This document shows positions 1 to 8,530 of a DNA stretch of 30,265 nt, in pieces. The translations under genes and the position numbers were made by a program. The notes under the pieces were generated by a model that made no database searches, was not told the DNA's origin, and saw only the letters and a list, made by a program, of their open reading frames with translations. This DNA comes from Bacteroidales bacterium UBA1745. Its GTDB lineage: Bacteria; Bacteroidota; Bacteroidia; Bacteroidales; UBA932. The first letter of the stretch is position 1; the number at the start of each line of letters is the position of its first letter. The stretch covers positions 5,164-35,428 of the forward strand of contig DCHT01000052.1 in assembly GCA_002314885.1 (NCBI GenBank), in the 5' to 3' direction.

Positions 1-82
1 CCTCGCCGGAGGCAGTCTCCCTATTACAGGAGGCTATGCCCAATCCAAGCAGGACCACAATAAGAACAAATACTTTTCTCAT
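1..82 (-). CDS. Lipoprotein, N-terminal fragment (window edge)
   Basis: Only the first 27 codons are in the window; the gene continues to the left. They encode a signal peptide with positive start (MRKVF), hydrophobic core and lipobox IASC with Cys19, so an SPII-processed lipoprotein is expected. It begins 26 nt after the stop of the upstream DUF4493 gene, in the same direction, so it should be the fourth gene of the minus-strand operon. By position it corresponds to the DUF4493+PCMD lipoprotein at 10532 in the mirrored plus-strand operon, but too little sequence is present to prove this. Confidence 0.75.
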   Translation of the reverse strand, partial: MRKVFVLIVVLLGLGIASCNRETASGE

Positions 83-108
83 GATTTTCTAAAACTTGGA
101 ATTGACAC

Positions 109-1359
109 TTAATCTACAAGCATAACAACGTCAATGGCGTTCTTGCATCCATTGTTGTCAGTGATTGTCATAGTGAAATGATGGACACCGGGATAGATAT
201 AGATTGCATCCTGGGCTGTTGAGAGATCGAACGCTATGTCGGTCATACCGACAAGGTCAGTACCGTGAGGGAAGGGAACCACCTGGAAAATGATGTCATT
301 TTCAGCAAGAGGGTTGATAAGGTCGAGATGGCGGGCTACAGCCGCATCACAAGCGCTCAGGAACGCATCATTCGTTGAGTCGATGTCAACGGTGAATTTC
401 TTTACTCCTCCGGGGACAAGCGCCCTCAGGGCAAGGCAGATGTCACGACCCGTATTGGGATTGGGGATACAGACGTTGCTGAAGTCGGTAAACTCAGCGT
501 CGCACCCGGCTTCATAGTTAAAGTTGAGTGAGATGCCTCCGTCGCCTTTAGGCGCGGTCGGATCCTCTCCCAGTACCACCTCGTTTGCATTGATTGCATT
601 CGCGAGTATCTCATCCTCGACAAAGTCGATGATTTCGATATCAAAGTCGGCATTGCCCTGGGAATTGACTTTAGGAACGAATTTTATCTGGCGCCACTGA
701 CGGGGTGCAATTCCAGTGAAGGACTTGGTCATAGGGCTGTAGGAGCCGTTTATGTAACCTGTAAAGCTCACCTCCATAGTAGTTCCGGTAACTGCGAAAT
801 AGCCTGCGCTCTGGTCATATTTCCCGTCAGAGGAAAGAGAATAGCTCAGAGGATGGCCGGAAGTCACCTCAACCTTGGTGGAGCATTCTCCTGTCACCAT
901 TGTAAGGAAGTCGTCGCTATAGGATACCGTCACCTTCACCTGGAGAAGAGTGCAAATCAACTGCCCGAGGGCGGTAGTTTCTCCGGCCGAGATTGAAAAC
1001 TCCTTAGACCCGCCGTAAACGGGCTGCTCGAACTCTGCGTAGGGAACCTCCTCTGAAGAGGAGCGGGCAACGAGAGTGTAGTTTCCGGCGGGAAGAGAAA
1101 GTTTGAAGTCATTCTCCTTGACCTCGGAATAGGTCTTTCTTATGACCTCGTCGCCCTCTGAATTGAGGATGATAATGGCATAGCTGCCGCCGGCAGCCGT
1201 GACGGCCTTGGTGACAGCCTGGAGGGCATCGTCGGTAGAGACGCGGAAAGCGGCAAAGGAAAGGGTTCCCTCTTTGGATTCCTCTTTCTTTCCAAGCTCC
1301 TTGTTGCAGGATATGAAGAGTGCTGCGAGAGCAAATATTGCGATTATGTATTTTTTCAT
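109..1359 (-). CDS. DUF4493-type lipoprotein (long form)
   Basis: A 416-residue predicted lipoprotein; the lipobox FISC places the lipidated Cys at 18. Residues about 35-240 carry the DUF4493-like module (LPAGNYTLVAR, then EFEQPVYGGSKEF and SAGETTALG), and about 270-416 form a second beta-rich domain with GVKKFTVDI, LDLINPLAENDIIFQ and YPGVHHFTMTITD. The paralogue at 9278 aligns along nearly the whole length without large gaps, with most residues identical in the core. The family is restricted to Bacteroidota and has no established function; location at the outer membrane is inferred from the signal peptide. It lies 11 nt after the short DUF4493 gene. No Shine-Dalgarno is visible, and the start is fixed by the signal peptide. 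Confidence 0.9.
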   Translation of the reverse strand: MKKYIIAIFALAALFISCNKELGKKEESKEGTLSFAAFRVSTDDALQAVTKAVTAAGGSYAIIILNSEGDEVIRKTYSEVKENDFKLSLPAGNYTLVARSSSEEVPYAEFEQPVYGGSKEFSISAGETTALGQLICTLLQVKVTVSYSDDFLTMVTGECSTKVEVTSGHPLSYSLSSDGKYDQSAGYFAVTGTTMEVSFTGYINGSYSPMTKSFTGIAPRQWRQIKFVPKVNSQGNADFDIEIIDFVEDEILANAINANEVVLGEDPTAPKGDGGISLNFNYEAGCDAEFTDFSNVCIPNPNTGRDICLALRALVPGGVKKFTVDIDSTNDAFLSACDAAVARHLDLINPLAENDIIFQVVPFPHGTDLVGMTDIAFDLSTAQDAIYIYPGVHHFTMTITDNNGCKNAIDVVMLVD

Positions 1360-1370
1360 TTTAAAGCTTC

Positions 1371-2108
1371 TTAGTCATTAAGTTCCAATTCACCGAGACT
1401 GACAGTCTCGAGCGTGTCATTGAAAGATACGTTAACAGTAGCTCCGCCGGCATTGGGCGCGTCAAAGCTTATCGTGTAACAGGTTTTCTCCTCTATGGAC
1501 GGGTACTCATCTCCAGCGAAAGTCACTATTGAGCCTCCCTGAGTTGTAAGAGTTCCGTTCACACGGAAGCGGAAGGCATCGACAAACGCTGCACGGGTCT
1601 CCCCTTTGACGAAATCTATTTTTGATCCGTTTCCGGTAACGAGCGTAAAGGTGTAGTCGGTAAAATAGTTGTCAAACATCGCCGTGGTGGAAATTCTCAC
1701 AATTGTATTTCCAAGAGCGATCGGAATCACGACGTCTGTCTGTTTCGCTCCGGACACTGCAAAAGACTTGGAACCGACAAACCAGGGCTTGCCGAATCCT
1801 TCGGTTCCTTCGGCCCCGTATTCGGCGCTCGCCGTGTAATTGCCTGAAGGAATTTGAGTTTCTGAAGACCATTCGGTCAATTTTCCGGTCCAGAAGGTCT
1901 TGCCTTCCGAATCCTTGATTGTAAGAGTGAAATCAGCCTTCCCGGGAAGAGCTGTGAAGTCGGAAACCTTGCTCTTCGTGTCGGCGACCATATAGTCGCC
2001 TTCGACGTCGAAGGTCAGTTTTCCTTGGAGCAAAGCGTTCTTGTCCTTCGTACAGGATACGAGGGCGAGAATCGCAGCAAGCCACAAGGCTGTTTTGTTA
2101 AACTTCAT
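1371..2108 (-). CDS. DUF4493-type lipoprotein (short form)
   Basis: A 245-residue predicted lipoprotein; lipobox LVSC, Cys19. The remainder is one DUF4493-like unit: an IPSGNYTASAEYG strand, the GFGKPWFVGSKSF signature, a NTIVRIS strand, MFDNYFTDYTFTLVTG, KGETRAAFVDAFRFRV and a C-terminal LGELELND. The paralogue at 8531 shares all of these in the same order, including the final LELND. It sits second in the minus-strand operon, 13 nt after the fimbrillin-like gene. The role is unknown; the short length and single domain suggest an accessory subunit to the longer DUF4493 protein next to it (inference). Its ATG is preceded by C and so forms one of the very few CATG tetramers in this window. Confidence 0.9.
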   Translation of the reverse strand: MKFNKTALWLAAILALVSCTKDKNALLQGKLTFDVEGDYMVADTKSKVSDFTALPGKADFTLTIKDSEGKTFWTGKLTEWSSETQIPSGNYTASAEYGAEGTEGFGKPWFVGSKSFAVSGAKQTDVVIPIALGNTIVRISTTAMFDNYFTDYTFTLVTGNGSKIDFVKGETRAAFVDAFRFRVNGTLTTQGGSIVTFAGDEYPSIEEKTCYTISFDAPNAGGATVNVSFNDTLETVSLGELELND

Positions 2109-2121
2109 GGTAGGTTAAGAA

Positions 2122-3984
2122 TTAATTGGTTATGGATACTTTGATATTATCGATATAGTAGAAATAGCAGCTGTTGGCTCCGGCGGCACTTGTCGTGCGT
2201 TCTGTGCAGGCCCAGATTACGAATCTGGTCGAGGGCCCGCATCCTGAAGCTGTAAGCGTCATCGTCGGATAGTCTGCGCCGAAATCGGAGGGTCCGAAAT
2301 CGGAAGAGAAATGCTCGGAGGAATAAATCAGGCTACAGACATCCCCTATGCTGCTCTGGTCCGTACAGTCGATGGAAGAATCGATGGATTTGGTGTGCGT
2401 TCCGACCTTGATGAAGGCCTGATCGTTCGAGCCTGAATCGTCGAGCGTCCCAAGGAGCATATAGCCGACCGGGATATAGCATCCGATGTCGAAGGAGAAC
2501 TTCAGTTTCACACTCACCCCGGGCTTCAGGGCGGCGATATTGGGCGTGTCAAGACGTCCGCATATGCGCTCGCTGATAAAGCCGCCGGACTGATAGCGGC
2601 AGTTGATCATTATGTTATTGCCGGCAGAGAGGACAAAACGCGAGGCATTCCATCCGTCGGTGGACATATATCCGTTGAGAAGGTAGCCGTCCTTTGTGCG
2701 GTCGTTGTTTGCTCCGGCGGAATAGGTTCCGTTCTGGGAATAATCCTTTGCGGAAGAGAAGTCCTCAAACAGAAGGTAAGGTATGGGACCGAGATCTATC
2801 GTGGCCGAGGCGCCTTCAACTGAAATGTTCGCGGCGGAAAGCGCTACTGTTATGGCGGCGCTCTGAGAGTCGAAAGTCACGGAACCTTGACCGCCGCTGA
2901 CTGCGGAGACTATCGAATTGAACTTTTCCCCGCCCTCATCTGAAAGATACTCCTCGTCAACTGAGATATCGGACCAGAGACCTTCTGAATTTGAATACCT
3001 GTAAACCTCGCCCTCGGAGCCGGAGATTGAGAAACTGTTCAGAGCCTCTCCAAGGAGATTTGCTCCGGTTTTGATTCTTATCCTGAAGGACTTGACCGAA
3101 GATTCGGGAACGAGCTTCACAGGGGTCGCGTGACCGGGCTCGAAGGAACGTCCTGAAAGTTTGAGAGGAACAGCGACGACCTTTCTTGTGGGAGTGTAGT
3201 ACGTAGCCGTAAGCATATCGTTCTCACCGCAGGCCTTCGCCGGAGGGCATATCGCCACGCTTACATAAGAGGACGGTTCGGCCGGAACGGCAAGGCTCGC
3301 AGTTATTCTGCCGGTTCCGTTGGAGGTGACTGAAGGGCGTACAGAAGGGTCTGTAAAGTCGGCCGTCACGTTTCCTGCGCAGTCAAAAGGAAGAGTGATC
3401 TCTATTCGTGAAACGGGCTCTCCATCCTCTTCAGAAGGAACGAAAAAGTTGAGGATATGAACCATATGATTCATTTCCAATGAGAGATTGGAGTTGACAC
3501 CAGTCTCGGAGGGCGAGCTCAGGGCTCCGTATGAGGCAGGTGTGGCGACAAGGATATCGGCGGACGAAGCGTGGCCGTCCTGAAAGGAGGGAAGCGCGAA
3601 AGTCGCCGAGGTACCGCTCACCGAAGTAGGACGGGGATATACTGCGTAATATGTATAGGGAACATCCTCCATCTCACTTTCAAGAACTGAAGTGAAATAA
3701 GCCTTGGAGTCATTCTTTCCATAAACCACGAATTTCTGGTTGGAGAGGGCGTACGATCCCGCCGGGGTCTTCGCCCATACGCCGAGCATATCACTCTCCG
3801 ACCAACTTGTCTTCAAACCGTCGGAAAGAAGCGTTGTCTTCACGTCGACAGGGGATCCGTCACCGGCATATAGGCCGACCTCAACCCGGCCATCAGGGCC
3901 CAAGGGCTTAAGGGCGGGACTGCATGAGATGGTTAAGAGCGCAGTCAATGCCGTCAACATACGGACACTATTCATTCGTCTCAT
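2122..3984 (-). CDS. Fimbrillin-like (Mfa-like) lipoprotein with C-terminal jelly-roll-like domain
   Basis: A 620-residue predicted lipoprotein; lipobox TISC, Cys21. Residues about 30-290 resemble the fimbrillin-like family: KTTLLSDGLKTSWSESDMLG, followed by YTYYAVYP and a MNHMVHILNFFV strand are its usual landmarks. Residues about 415-620 form a separate beta-rich domain starting YLLFEDFSSAKDYS and ending YYIDNIKVSITN, like the carbohydrate-binding-type jelly rolls at the end of many Bacteroidota surface proteins. The paralogue at 6692 has the same two-part layout and ends FYLDNVKVSIAK. It is first in the minus-strand operon, about 23 nt downstream of a good promoter. Fimbrial subunit, tip adhesin or plain surface lipoprotein are all possible; no fimbrial anchor or usher-like gene is nearby. 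Confidence 0.85.
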   Translation of the reverse strand: MRRMNSVRMLTALTALLTISCSPALKPLGPDGRVEVGLYAGDGSPVDVKTTLLSDGLKTSWSESDMLGVWAKTPAGSYALSNQKFVVYGKNDSKAYFTSVLESEMEDVPYTYYAVYPRPTSVSGTSATFALPSFQDGHASSADILVATPASYGALSSPSETGVNSNLSLEMNHMVHILNFFVPSEEDGEPVSRIEITLPFDCAGNVTADFTDPSVRPSVTSNGTGRITASLAVPAEPSSYVSVAICPPAKACGENDMLTATYYTPTRKVVAVPLKLSGRSFEPGHATPVKLVPESSVKSFRIRIKTGANLLGEALNSFSISGSEGEVYRYSNSEGLWSDISVDEEYLSDEGGEKFNSIVSAVSGGQGSVTFDSQSAAITVALSAANISVEGASATIDLGPIPYLLFEDFSSAKDYSQNGTYSAGANNDRTKDGYLLNGYMSTDGWNASRFVLSAGNNIMINCRYQSGGFISERICGRLDTPNIAALKPGVSVKLKFSFDIGCYIPVGYMLLGTLDDSGSNDQAFIKVGTHTKSIDSSIDCTDQSSIGDVCSLIYSSEHFSSDFGPSDFGADYPTMTLTASGCGPSTRFVIWACTERTTSAAGANSCYFYYIDNIKVSITN

Positions 3985-4013
3985 AGGTTAAAAAACTTAA
4001 GAATCCAATTCGG

Positions 4014-4045
4014 CAAAGGTAGTCAATAATATTTTGTTTTGCAAC
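4014..4045 (-). promoter_or_regulatory. Bacteroidota-type promoter of the minus-strand lipoprotein operon
   Basis: Read on the minus strand, TACCTTTG (4021-4014) matches the Bacteroidota -7 consensus TAnnTTTG exactly. GTTG at 4045-4042 is a near match to the -33 TTTG, with a 20-nt AT-rich spacer. The predicted transcript would begin roughly 20-25 nt before the fimbrillin-like ATG at 3984. The CTTTGCCGA stretch is shared with the promoter of the paralogous plus-strand operon. Confidence 0.7.
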
Positions 4046-4103
4046 CCTGCCGGCCATTATTCAGCTCGTCTTGCGGTAACTGGCGATTGCACAAACTGTA
4101 TTC

Positions 4104-4132
4104 AAAAAAATCCCGTTTTCTGGCGGGATTTT
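4104..4132 (-). terminator. Intrinsic terminator after the acyltransferase gene
   Basis: On the minus strand, AATCCCG and CGGGATT form a 7-bp perfect stem around an 8-nt loop and are followed by a run of T (A run at 4104-4110 on the plus strand). Flanking A/T pairs extend the stem. It overlaps the stop codon of the acyltransferase and separates the parE transcript from the lipoprotein operon promoter about 60 bp further on. Confidence 0.85.
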
Positions 4133-4682
4133 ATTCGGTAATGTAACATTCTGGGTATTTTGCCACGTAATTCTTCTCTCTGTAGAGGGTTTGAAGACGG
4201 TTTGTATCCTCGCGGGCGTTGTCGGAAAGCTCGAAGATTTCACCGCGTCCTACTTCCTTTTTTGCATAGTCGAAATGGCCCATATAAACCGGTATTCCCG
4301 TTTCGCGCGCTATAGTGTGATATCCGGTCTTCCATCTCCTTGTCGCACGACGTGTTCCCTCCGGACATATCACAAGGTGGAGGTCCTCGTCGCTTTCCAT
4401 CTCGTGGATAAGACTGCGGACAAGCCCCTCGGCATGGCCACGGTCAACCGGGATTCCTCCCATAGACCTGAGAATCGGTCCGAGAGGCCAGAAGAAGGCT
4501 TCTTTCTTTATCATTGTCTTCATCTTTCCGCCGACAGACCTATAATATATATAGCCCACGACGAAATCATAGATCGAAGTATGGGGAACTCCGAGAATGA
4601 TGCACTTTTTCTCCGGGACTTTAGGCTCCGTGGCCTTCCAGCCCATCAACTTGAGAAGAATTTTCGCAAAAGTCTTAGTCAT
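4131..4682 (-). CDS. PlsC-type 1-acylglycerol-3-phosphate acyltransferase family protein
   Basis: A 183-residue protein with the lysophospholipid acyltransferase motifs in order: HTSIYD (HX4D, residues 34-39), GGIPVDR (75-81) and ICPEGTR (105-111). These build the acyl-transfer site; His34 and Asp39 form the catalytic pair in this superfamily. The protein is short, as is common for the Bacteroidota branch, and has no obvious long transmembrane segment, so peripheral association with the inner membrane is likely. Substrate could be lysophosphatidate or another glycolipid or aminolipid; sequence alone does not decide. It starts 9 nt after the parE stop and ends at an intrinsic terminator, so the two genes probably share a transcript. 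Confidence 0.85.
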   Translation of the reverse strand: MTKTFAKILLKLMGWKATEPKVPEKKCIILGVPHTSIYDFVVGYIYYRSVGGKMKTMIKKEAFFWPLGPILRSMGGIPVDRGHAEGLVRSLIHEMESDEDLHLVICPEGTRRATRRWKTGYHTIARETGIPVYMGHFDYAKKEVGRGEIFELSDNAREDTNRLQTLYREKNYVAKYPECYITE

Positions 4683-4691
4683 ATATTCAGT

Positions 4692-6623
4692 CTAAAGGTC
4701 GATACCATCAAGTTCTTCTTCGGACTTGAGGTTCGCTTTGATAAAGTTCTGGCGATCTATGGTATTGTCGCCCATATAGAACTCCATCAGATTCATTATG
4801 TTTTCCTTGTCGCTGAGTTTAACCTCGTCAAGGCGCATACCCTCGCCGATGAAGTCTGAGAACTCCACGTGGCTGATTTCACCCAGACCTTTGAATCTTG
4901 TGATCTCTACACCGGTCTTCAGCGCTTTTATGGCTTTTTCCTTTTCTTCTATCGAGTAGCAATAGCGTATCTCCTTCTTGTTCTTTACACGGAAGAGAGG
5001 GGTCTGGAGTATATGTACGTGACCTCTGCGGACAAGGTCGGGATAGTACTTGAGGAAGAAAGTCACTACAAGCATACGGATATGCATACCGTCGTCATCG
5101 GCATCGGTCGCAACCACGATGTTGTTGTAGCGGAGGTCGTCGAGGTCGTTCTCGAGGCCGAGGGCGGAGATGAGGAGGTTGAGTTCCTCGTTCTCTGCCA
5201 CCTTCTTGTGACTCTCCTTGAAGCAGTTGATAGGCTTGCCTCGGAGTGAGAACACGGCCTGGGTGTCGGAGTTGCGGGCCTTGGTGATGGTACCGGATGC
5301 TGAGTCACCCTCCGTGATGAATATACTGGTCTTCTCTGCCTCTTCCTCCTTGCCCTTAGGCATCTTCTCGTTGAAGTGGAAGCGGCAGTCGCGCAGCTTC
5401 TTGTTATAGACGCTGGTCTTCTTGTTGCGCTCGCGGGTCTTCTTCTGGATGCCTGCGATTTCCTTGCGCTCGCTTTCGGAAGCCTGGATCTTTTCCTGCA
5501 GCACAGGGATGACCTCCTTGTGGATGTGCAGGTAGTTCTCGAGGTTTATCTTGACGAATTCGTTGACGAAACTGCGGATGGTAGGGCCCTTGTCCACGTC
5601 GCGGCTGCCGTCCTCGCGGGTGACTTCCTTCTCCCAGAGGTAGTTGGAACCGAGCTTGGTCTTGGTCTGTCCCTCGAAGTTAGGCTCCTGGATCTGGATG
5701 CTGATGGCACCTATGATGCCTTCGCGTATGTCCTCAGGGGCGAAATCCTTCTTGGATGCGGTCTTGTAGAAGTCCTTGAGGGTCTTGGCCACGGCCTCGC
5801 GAAGTGCTGCGAGGTGGGTGCCGCCGTCGCGGGTGTTCTGACCGTTCACGAAGGACACGATGTTCTCACCGTGGTTCTCTCCGTGGGTCATCACTATCTC
5901 GATGTCTTCGCCGATCAGGTGGATAGGCTCGTAGCGAGGAGTCTCGCTCAGGGCGTTGTTCACGAGGTCGAGAAGGCCGTTTTCGGACTTGTATGGGGTG
6001 CCGTTGAGATTCAGGGTGAGGCCCTTCTTGAGGTAGGAGTAGTTCTTGATGAGAGTCTCGACATACTCCATATTGAAATGGTACTCCACGAACATCAGTT
6101 CATCAGGGGTGAACTTGATGAGGGTGCCGTTCTTTTCCTTGGTTTCGCGCTTGCCTTCGCTGATGAGCTTGCCGCGCTCGAATTCGGCGTATGAACTCTG
6201 GCCGTCACGGAAGGACTCCACATAGAAATATGAGGAGAGCGCATTCACTGCCTTTGCGCCCACACCGTTGAGGCCGACGGATTTCTTGAACACTGCATCG
6301 TCATACTTGCCGCCGGTGTTGAGGACGCTCATAGCCTTCACGACTGAGTTGAGCGGAATGCCTCGTCCGAAGTCTCGTACGCTGACGCTCTTGTCGTCGA
6401 CCTGGATCTGTACCATCTTGCCGTAGCCCATAGAGAACTCGTCGATGGAGTTGTCGACGATTTCCTTCAGGAGGACGTAGATGCCGTCTCCCTGGTTGTC
6501 GCCGTTGCCGAGTCGGCCGATGTACATACCTGGTCTGCGGCGGATATGCTCCACGCCCTCCAGTGTCACGATCTTGTCGTCACTGTAGGCCGCCGCCATC
6601 TTCTTGTTTTCTTCTTCTGCCAT
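4692..6623 (-). CDS. parE: DNA topoisomerase IV subunit B (ParE/GyrB family)
   Basis: The ATPase subunit of a type IIA topoisomerase, 643 residues. The GHKL ATPase region is at the N-terminus: EIVDNSIDEF with the Mg-binding Asn near residue 58, VRDFGRGIP, and VGLNGVGAKAVNAL in the ATP lid. The transducer domain follows with QTKTKLGS. The TOPRIM domain carries EGDSASGT at 438-445 and DADDDG from 507, holding the metal-binding Glu and Asp residues. The length matches ParE/GyrB proteins lacking the proteobacterial GyrB insertion. A true GyrB cannot be excluded by motif alone, but this shorter form is usually called ParE in Bacteroidales. No subunit A (parC) gene follows; an acyltransferase does. 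A TAACTTTG promoter box lies about 20 nt before the ATG. Confidence 0.93.
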   Translation of the reverse strand: MAEEENKKMAAAYSDDKIVTLEGVEHIRRRPGMYIGRLGNGDNQGDGIYVLLKEIVDNSIDEFSMGYGKMVQIQVDDKSVSVRDFGRGIPLNSVVKAMSVLNTGGKYDDAVFKKSVGLNGVGAKAVNALSSYFYVESFRDGQSSYAEFERGKLISEGKRETKEKNGTLIKFTPDELMFVEYHFNMEYVETLIKNYSYLKKGLTLNLNGTPYKSENGLLDLVNNALSETPRYEPIHLIGEDIEIVMTHGENHGENIVSFVNGQNTRDGGTHLAALREAVAKTLKDFYKTASKKDFAPEDIREGIIGAISIQIQEPNFEGQTKTKLGSNYLWEKEVTREDGSRDVDKGPTIRSFVNEFVKINLENYLHIHKEVIPVLQEKIQASESERKEIAGIQKKTRERNKKTSVYNKKLRDCRFHFNEKMPKGKEEEAEKTSIFITEGDSASGTITKARNSDTQAVFSLRGKPINCFKESHKKVAENEELNLLISALGLENDLDDLRYNNIVVATDADDDGMHIRMLVVTFFLKYYPDLVRRGHVHILQTPLFRVKNKKEIRYCYSIEEKEKAIKALKTGVEITRFKGLGEISHVEFSDFIGEGMRLDEVKLSDKENIMNLMEFYMGDNTIDRQNFIKANLKSEEELDGIDL

Positions 6624-6642
6624 ATAATATATAGGTGTCGCG

Positions 6643-6650
6643 CAAAGTTA
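6643..6650 (-). promoter_or_regulatory. -7 box of the parE promoter
   Basis: TAACTTTG read from 6650 to 6643 on the minus strand is an exact TAnnTTTG match, followed by GC as in many Bacteroidota promoters. It is 20 nt before the parE ATG. A -33 TTTG at the usual 19-20 nt distance is not evident. The box is only 12 bp from a second box that faces the other way. Confidence 0.6.
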
Positions 6651-6662
6651 TAAATTTTTTAT

Positions 6663-6670
6663 TATCTTTG
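6663..6670 (+). promoter_or_regulatory. -7 box of the plus-strand lipoprotein operon
   Basis: TATCTTTG is an exact TAnnTTTG match, followed by CCGA as in the promoter of the mirrored minus-strand operon. The -33 element is weak. It sits 22 nt before the ATG at 6692, which places it inside the longest possible reading frame (from GTG 6635) and argues that translation really begins at 6692. Confidence 0.65.
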
Positions 6671-6691
6671 CCGAGATTTCTTAACCAGATA

Positions 6692-8494
6692 ATGAAACGA
6701 ATTCGGACAAATATGTTCCGTGCGTTGGTTCTGGCAGTGATTGTGTGCTTTTCAGCGGCTTGTCAGCCAGAACTTGAAAACACTCCGTCCGCCACCCGCC
6801 CCGTAACCGTGGGATTCTATGCGGGAGAACCATCGACAAGAACGACAATGCTTTCAAACGGCCTTTCAGCCGCTTGGGAGGTTTCCGATGAGATTGCTCT
6901 CTGGGCAAGGAATTCTTCAGGTAATTATACCCTCTCCGCACATACATTCCGTACTTACGGCCTCGATTCTTCACGTGGCTGGTTCACTGCTACGCTGGAT
7001 TCGGCTATGCCGGAGGACAATTACACCTATTACGCATCCTACCCTGTGCCTCAGTCGGTAAGCGGCAACAACGCCCGCTTCCTTCTCTCTGACGTGCAGG
7101 ACGGAAAGGCTGGGGAAGGCTGTGACATCCTGCTTTCAGGACCTTGTGAGCACGGTGCCCTCACTCCGGTTCCGGAGGTGGAGGACCACAGCGGTATGTC
7201 GCTCCGTATGAGCCACATACTCCATCAGTTCAGGTTCTATGTGCCTGCTGGCCAGGATAAACTCGACGGCGAGACCATTGAGAAGATGGTCCTCACTTTC
7301 CCTGAGAATGTGGTCGGAACAGTAGTGGCGGATTTCACTGATCCGGAGGCTGCTCTCTCTCTGGAGAATGGTTCTCCGAAGGTGACCCTCAAGCTCGCGG
7401 AGCCTCTGAAGGTTTCCACTGACGCTGCAAGGGAATATGCCTGCGTGGCCCTTATGCCTCAGACATTTGCGGCAGATCAGTCATTCACTCTCAAGGCTTA
7501 TTCAGCAACCAAGGTGGCTACTGCGGATGCCATCGACCTGCAGGGCCGTACTTTCCTCGCCGGCCATTCCACTCCTGTGAAGATACTCCTCACTGATGTA
7601 AGGAACTATTGCCGAATTCATATCAAGGTGGTTGCAAACCATCTTGGCGAGGATGTGGACACCATCACCCTCACGGCACCGGAAGGCTGCCGCTGGGGCG
7701 ACGCCGGTTCCAATGTCCTCGTATTTACTCCAGAGGGCGCTACCGAGGGCTCCGAACTCGAGATTTCCTTCGAAGAGGAGGAGTACTACCGCGCATTCAG
7801 CGGCAAGTCCATCAGCGTGAACTACGATTCCGAGCACGTGAACACGACCGTGACTTACACTATGCCTGATATGAGCAGCAGCTACACTGCCCAGATGTCC
7901 CTCGAGGTGCCTTACCTCCTTTACGAGGACTTCTCAACAGTGGAAAGCTTCTCTTCAAGCGACGGCTACTCCGGCGGCTCGAATGCTGGATCCAAGAGCG
8001 CATACTCCTTCCTGAACGGCTGGACTGGCGGTCGTATCGGTGCTGAGGCCGGCAAGTGCATCCGAATCGCTTCCCGCCGCGAGACTTCATCCAGATATGG
8101 CGCCCGCGTGGATTCCGCTCCTATCATCGCCCTGAAGAAGACTGCCGACATCAATGTCCACTTCGACTACGGCATCAACAGCCAGTTCGGTGGCGTTGCG
8201 ATCATAGTCGACGGCGATGTGGGCGAGGATGTATATATAGGTTATGTCACCACTACGAGCGGCCTGTCCAGCGGCAGCGAGGAAGGCACCTTCGAGGATG
8301 ACAACCATATCAATGCACACGAGTTTACCGGCACTTACGACAATGTCCCATACGACAGGGACTGCGTCATCCACGACGCTCCGACCGGAACCGTCAGGAT
8401 TTCCTGGAGGAATATGTCCGAGTCCAGGGCCGGCACCACTAATACGACTAACTGGTTCTACCTCGACAACGTCAAGGTGAGCATTGCGAAATAG
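6692..8494 (+). CDS. Fimbrillin-like (Mfa-like) lipoprotein with C-terminal jelly-roll-like domain
   Basis: I chose ATG 6692 (600 residues) over an upstream in-frame GTG, because it gives a clean signal peptide MKRIRTNMFRALVLAVIVCF with lipobox SAAC and Cys24, and because a promoter box lies between the two starts. The fimbrillin-like region begins at about 35 (TTMLSNGLSAAWEVSDEIAL, YTYYASYPVP, MSHILHQFRFYV). The C-terminal domain starts at YLLYEDFSTVESF near residue 405 and ends NWFYLDNVKVSIAK. It is a full-length paralogue of the minus-strand protein at 2122-3984. It is the first gene of the seven-gene operon, 36 nt before the short DUF4493 gene. Surface adhesin or fimbria-like subunit is inference. 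Confidence 0.85.
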   Translation: MKRIRTNMFRALVLAVIVCFSAACQPELENTPSATRPVTVGFYAGEPSTRTTMLSNGLSAAWEVSDEIALWARNSSGNYTLSAHTFRTYGLDSSRGWFTATLDSAMPEDNYTYYASYPVPQSVSGNNARFLLSDVQDGKAGEGCDILLSGPCEHGALTPVPEVEDHSGMSLRMSHILHQFRFYVPAGQDKLDGETIEKMVLTFPENVVGTVVADFTDPEAALSLENGSPKVTLKLAEPLKVSTDAAREYACVALMPQTFAADQSFTLKAYSATKVATADAIDLQGRTFLAGHSTPVKILLTDVRNYCRIHIKVVANHLGEDVDTITLTAPEGCRWGDAGSNVLVFTPEGATEGSELEISFEEEEYYRAFSGKSISVNYDSEHVNTTVTYTMPDMSSSYTAQMSLEVPYLLYEDFSTVESFSSSDGYSGGSNAGSKSAYSFLNGWTGGRIGAEAGKCIRIASRRETSSRYGARVDSAPIIALKKTADINVHFDYGINSQFGGVAIIVDGDVGEDVYIGYVTTTSGLSSGSEEGTFEDDNHINAHEFTGTYDNVPYDRDCVIHDAPTGTVRISWRNMSESRAGTTNTTNWFYLDNVKVSIAK

Positions 8495-8530
8495 AAAATT
8501 TTATTAACAAACATAAGATTCATAAACCAA

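Noticed and set aside
5376..6194. Open frame of 272 codons on the plus strand opposite parE
   Set aside because: Low-complexity Val/Leu/Glu-rich translation typical of an antisense shadow; parE is certain here.
6635..6691. In-frame GTG start extending the plus-strand fimbrillin-like protein
   Set aside because: The extension precedes the signal peptide and contains the promoter -7 box, so ATG 6692 is preferred.
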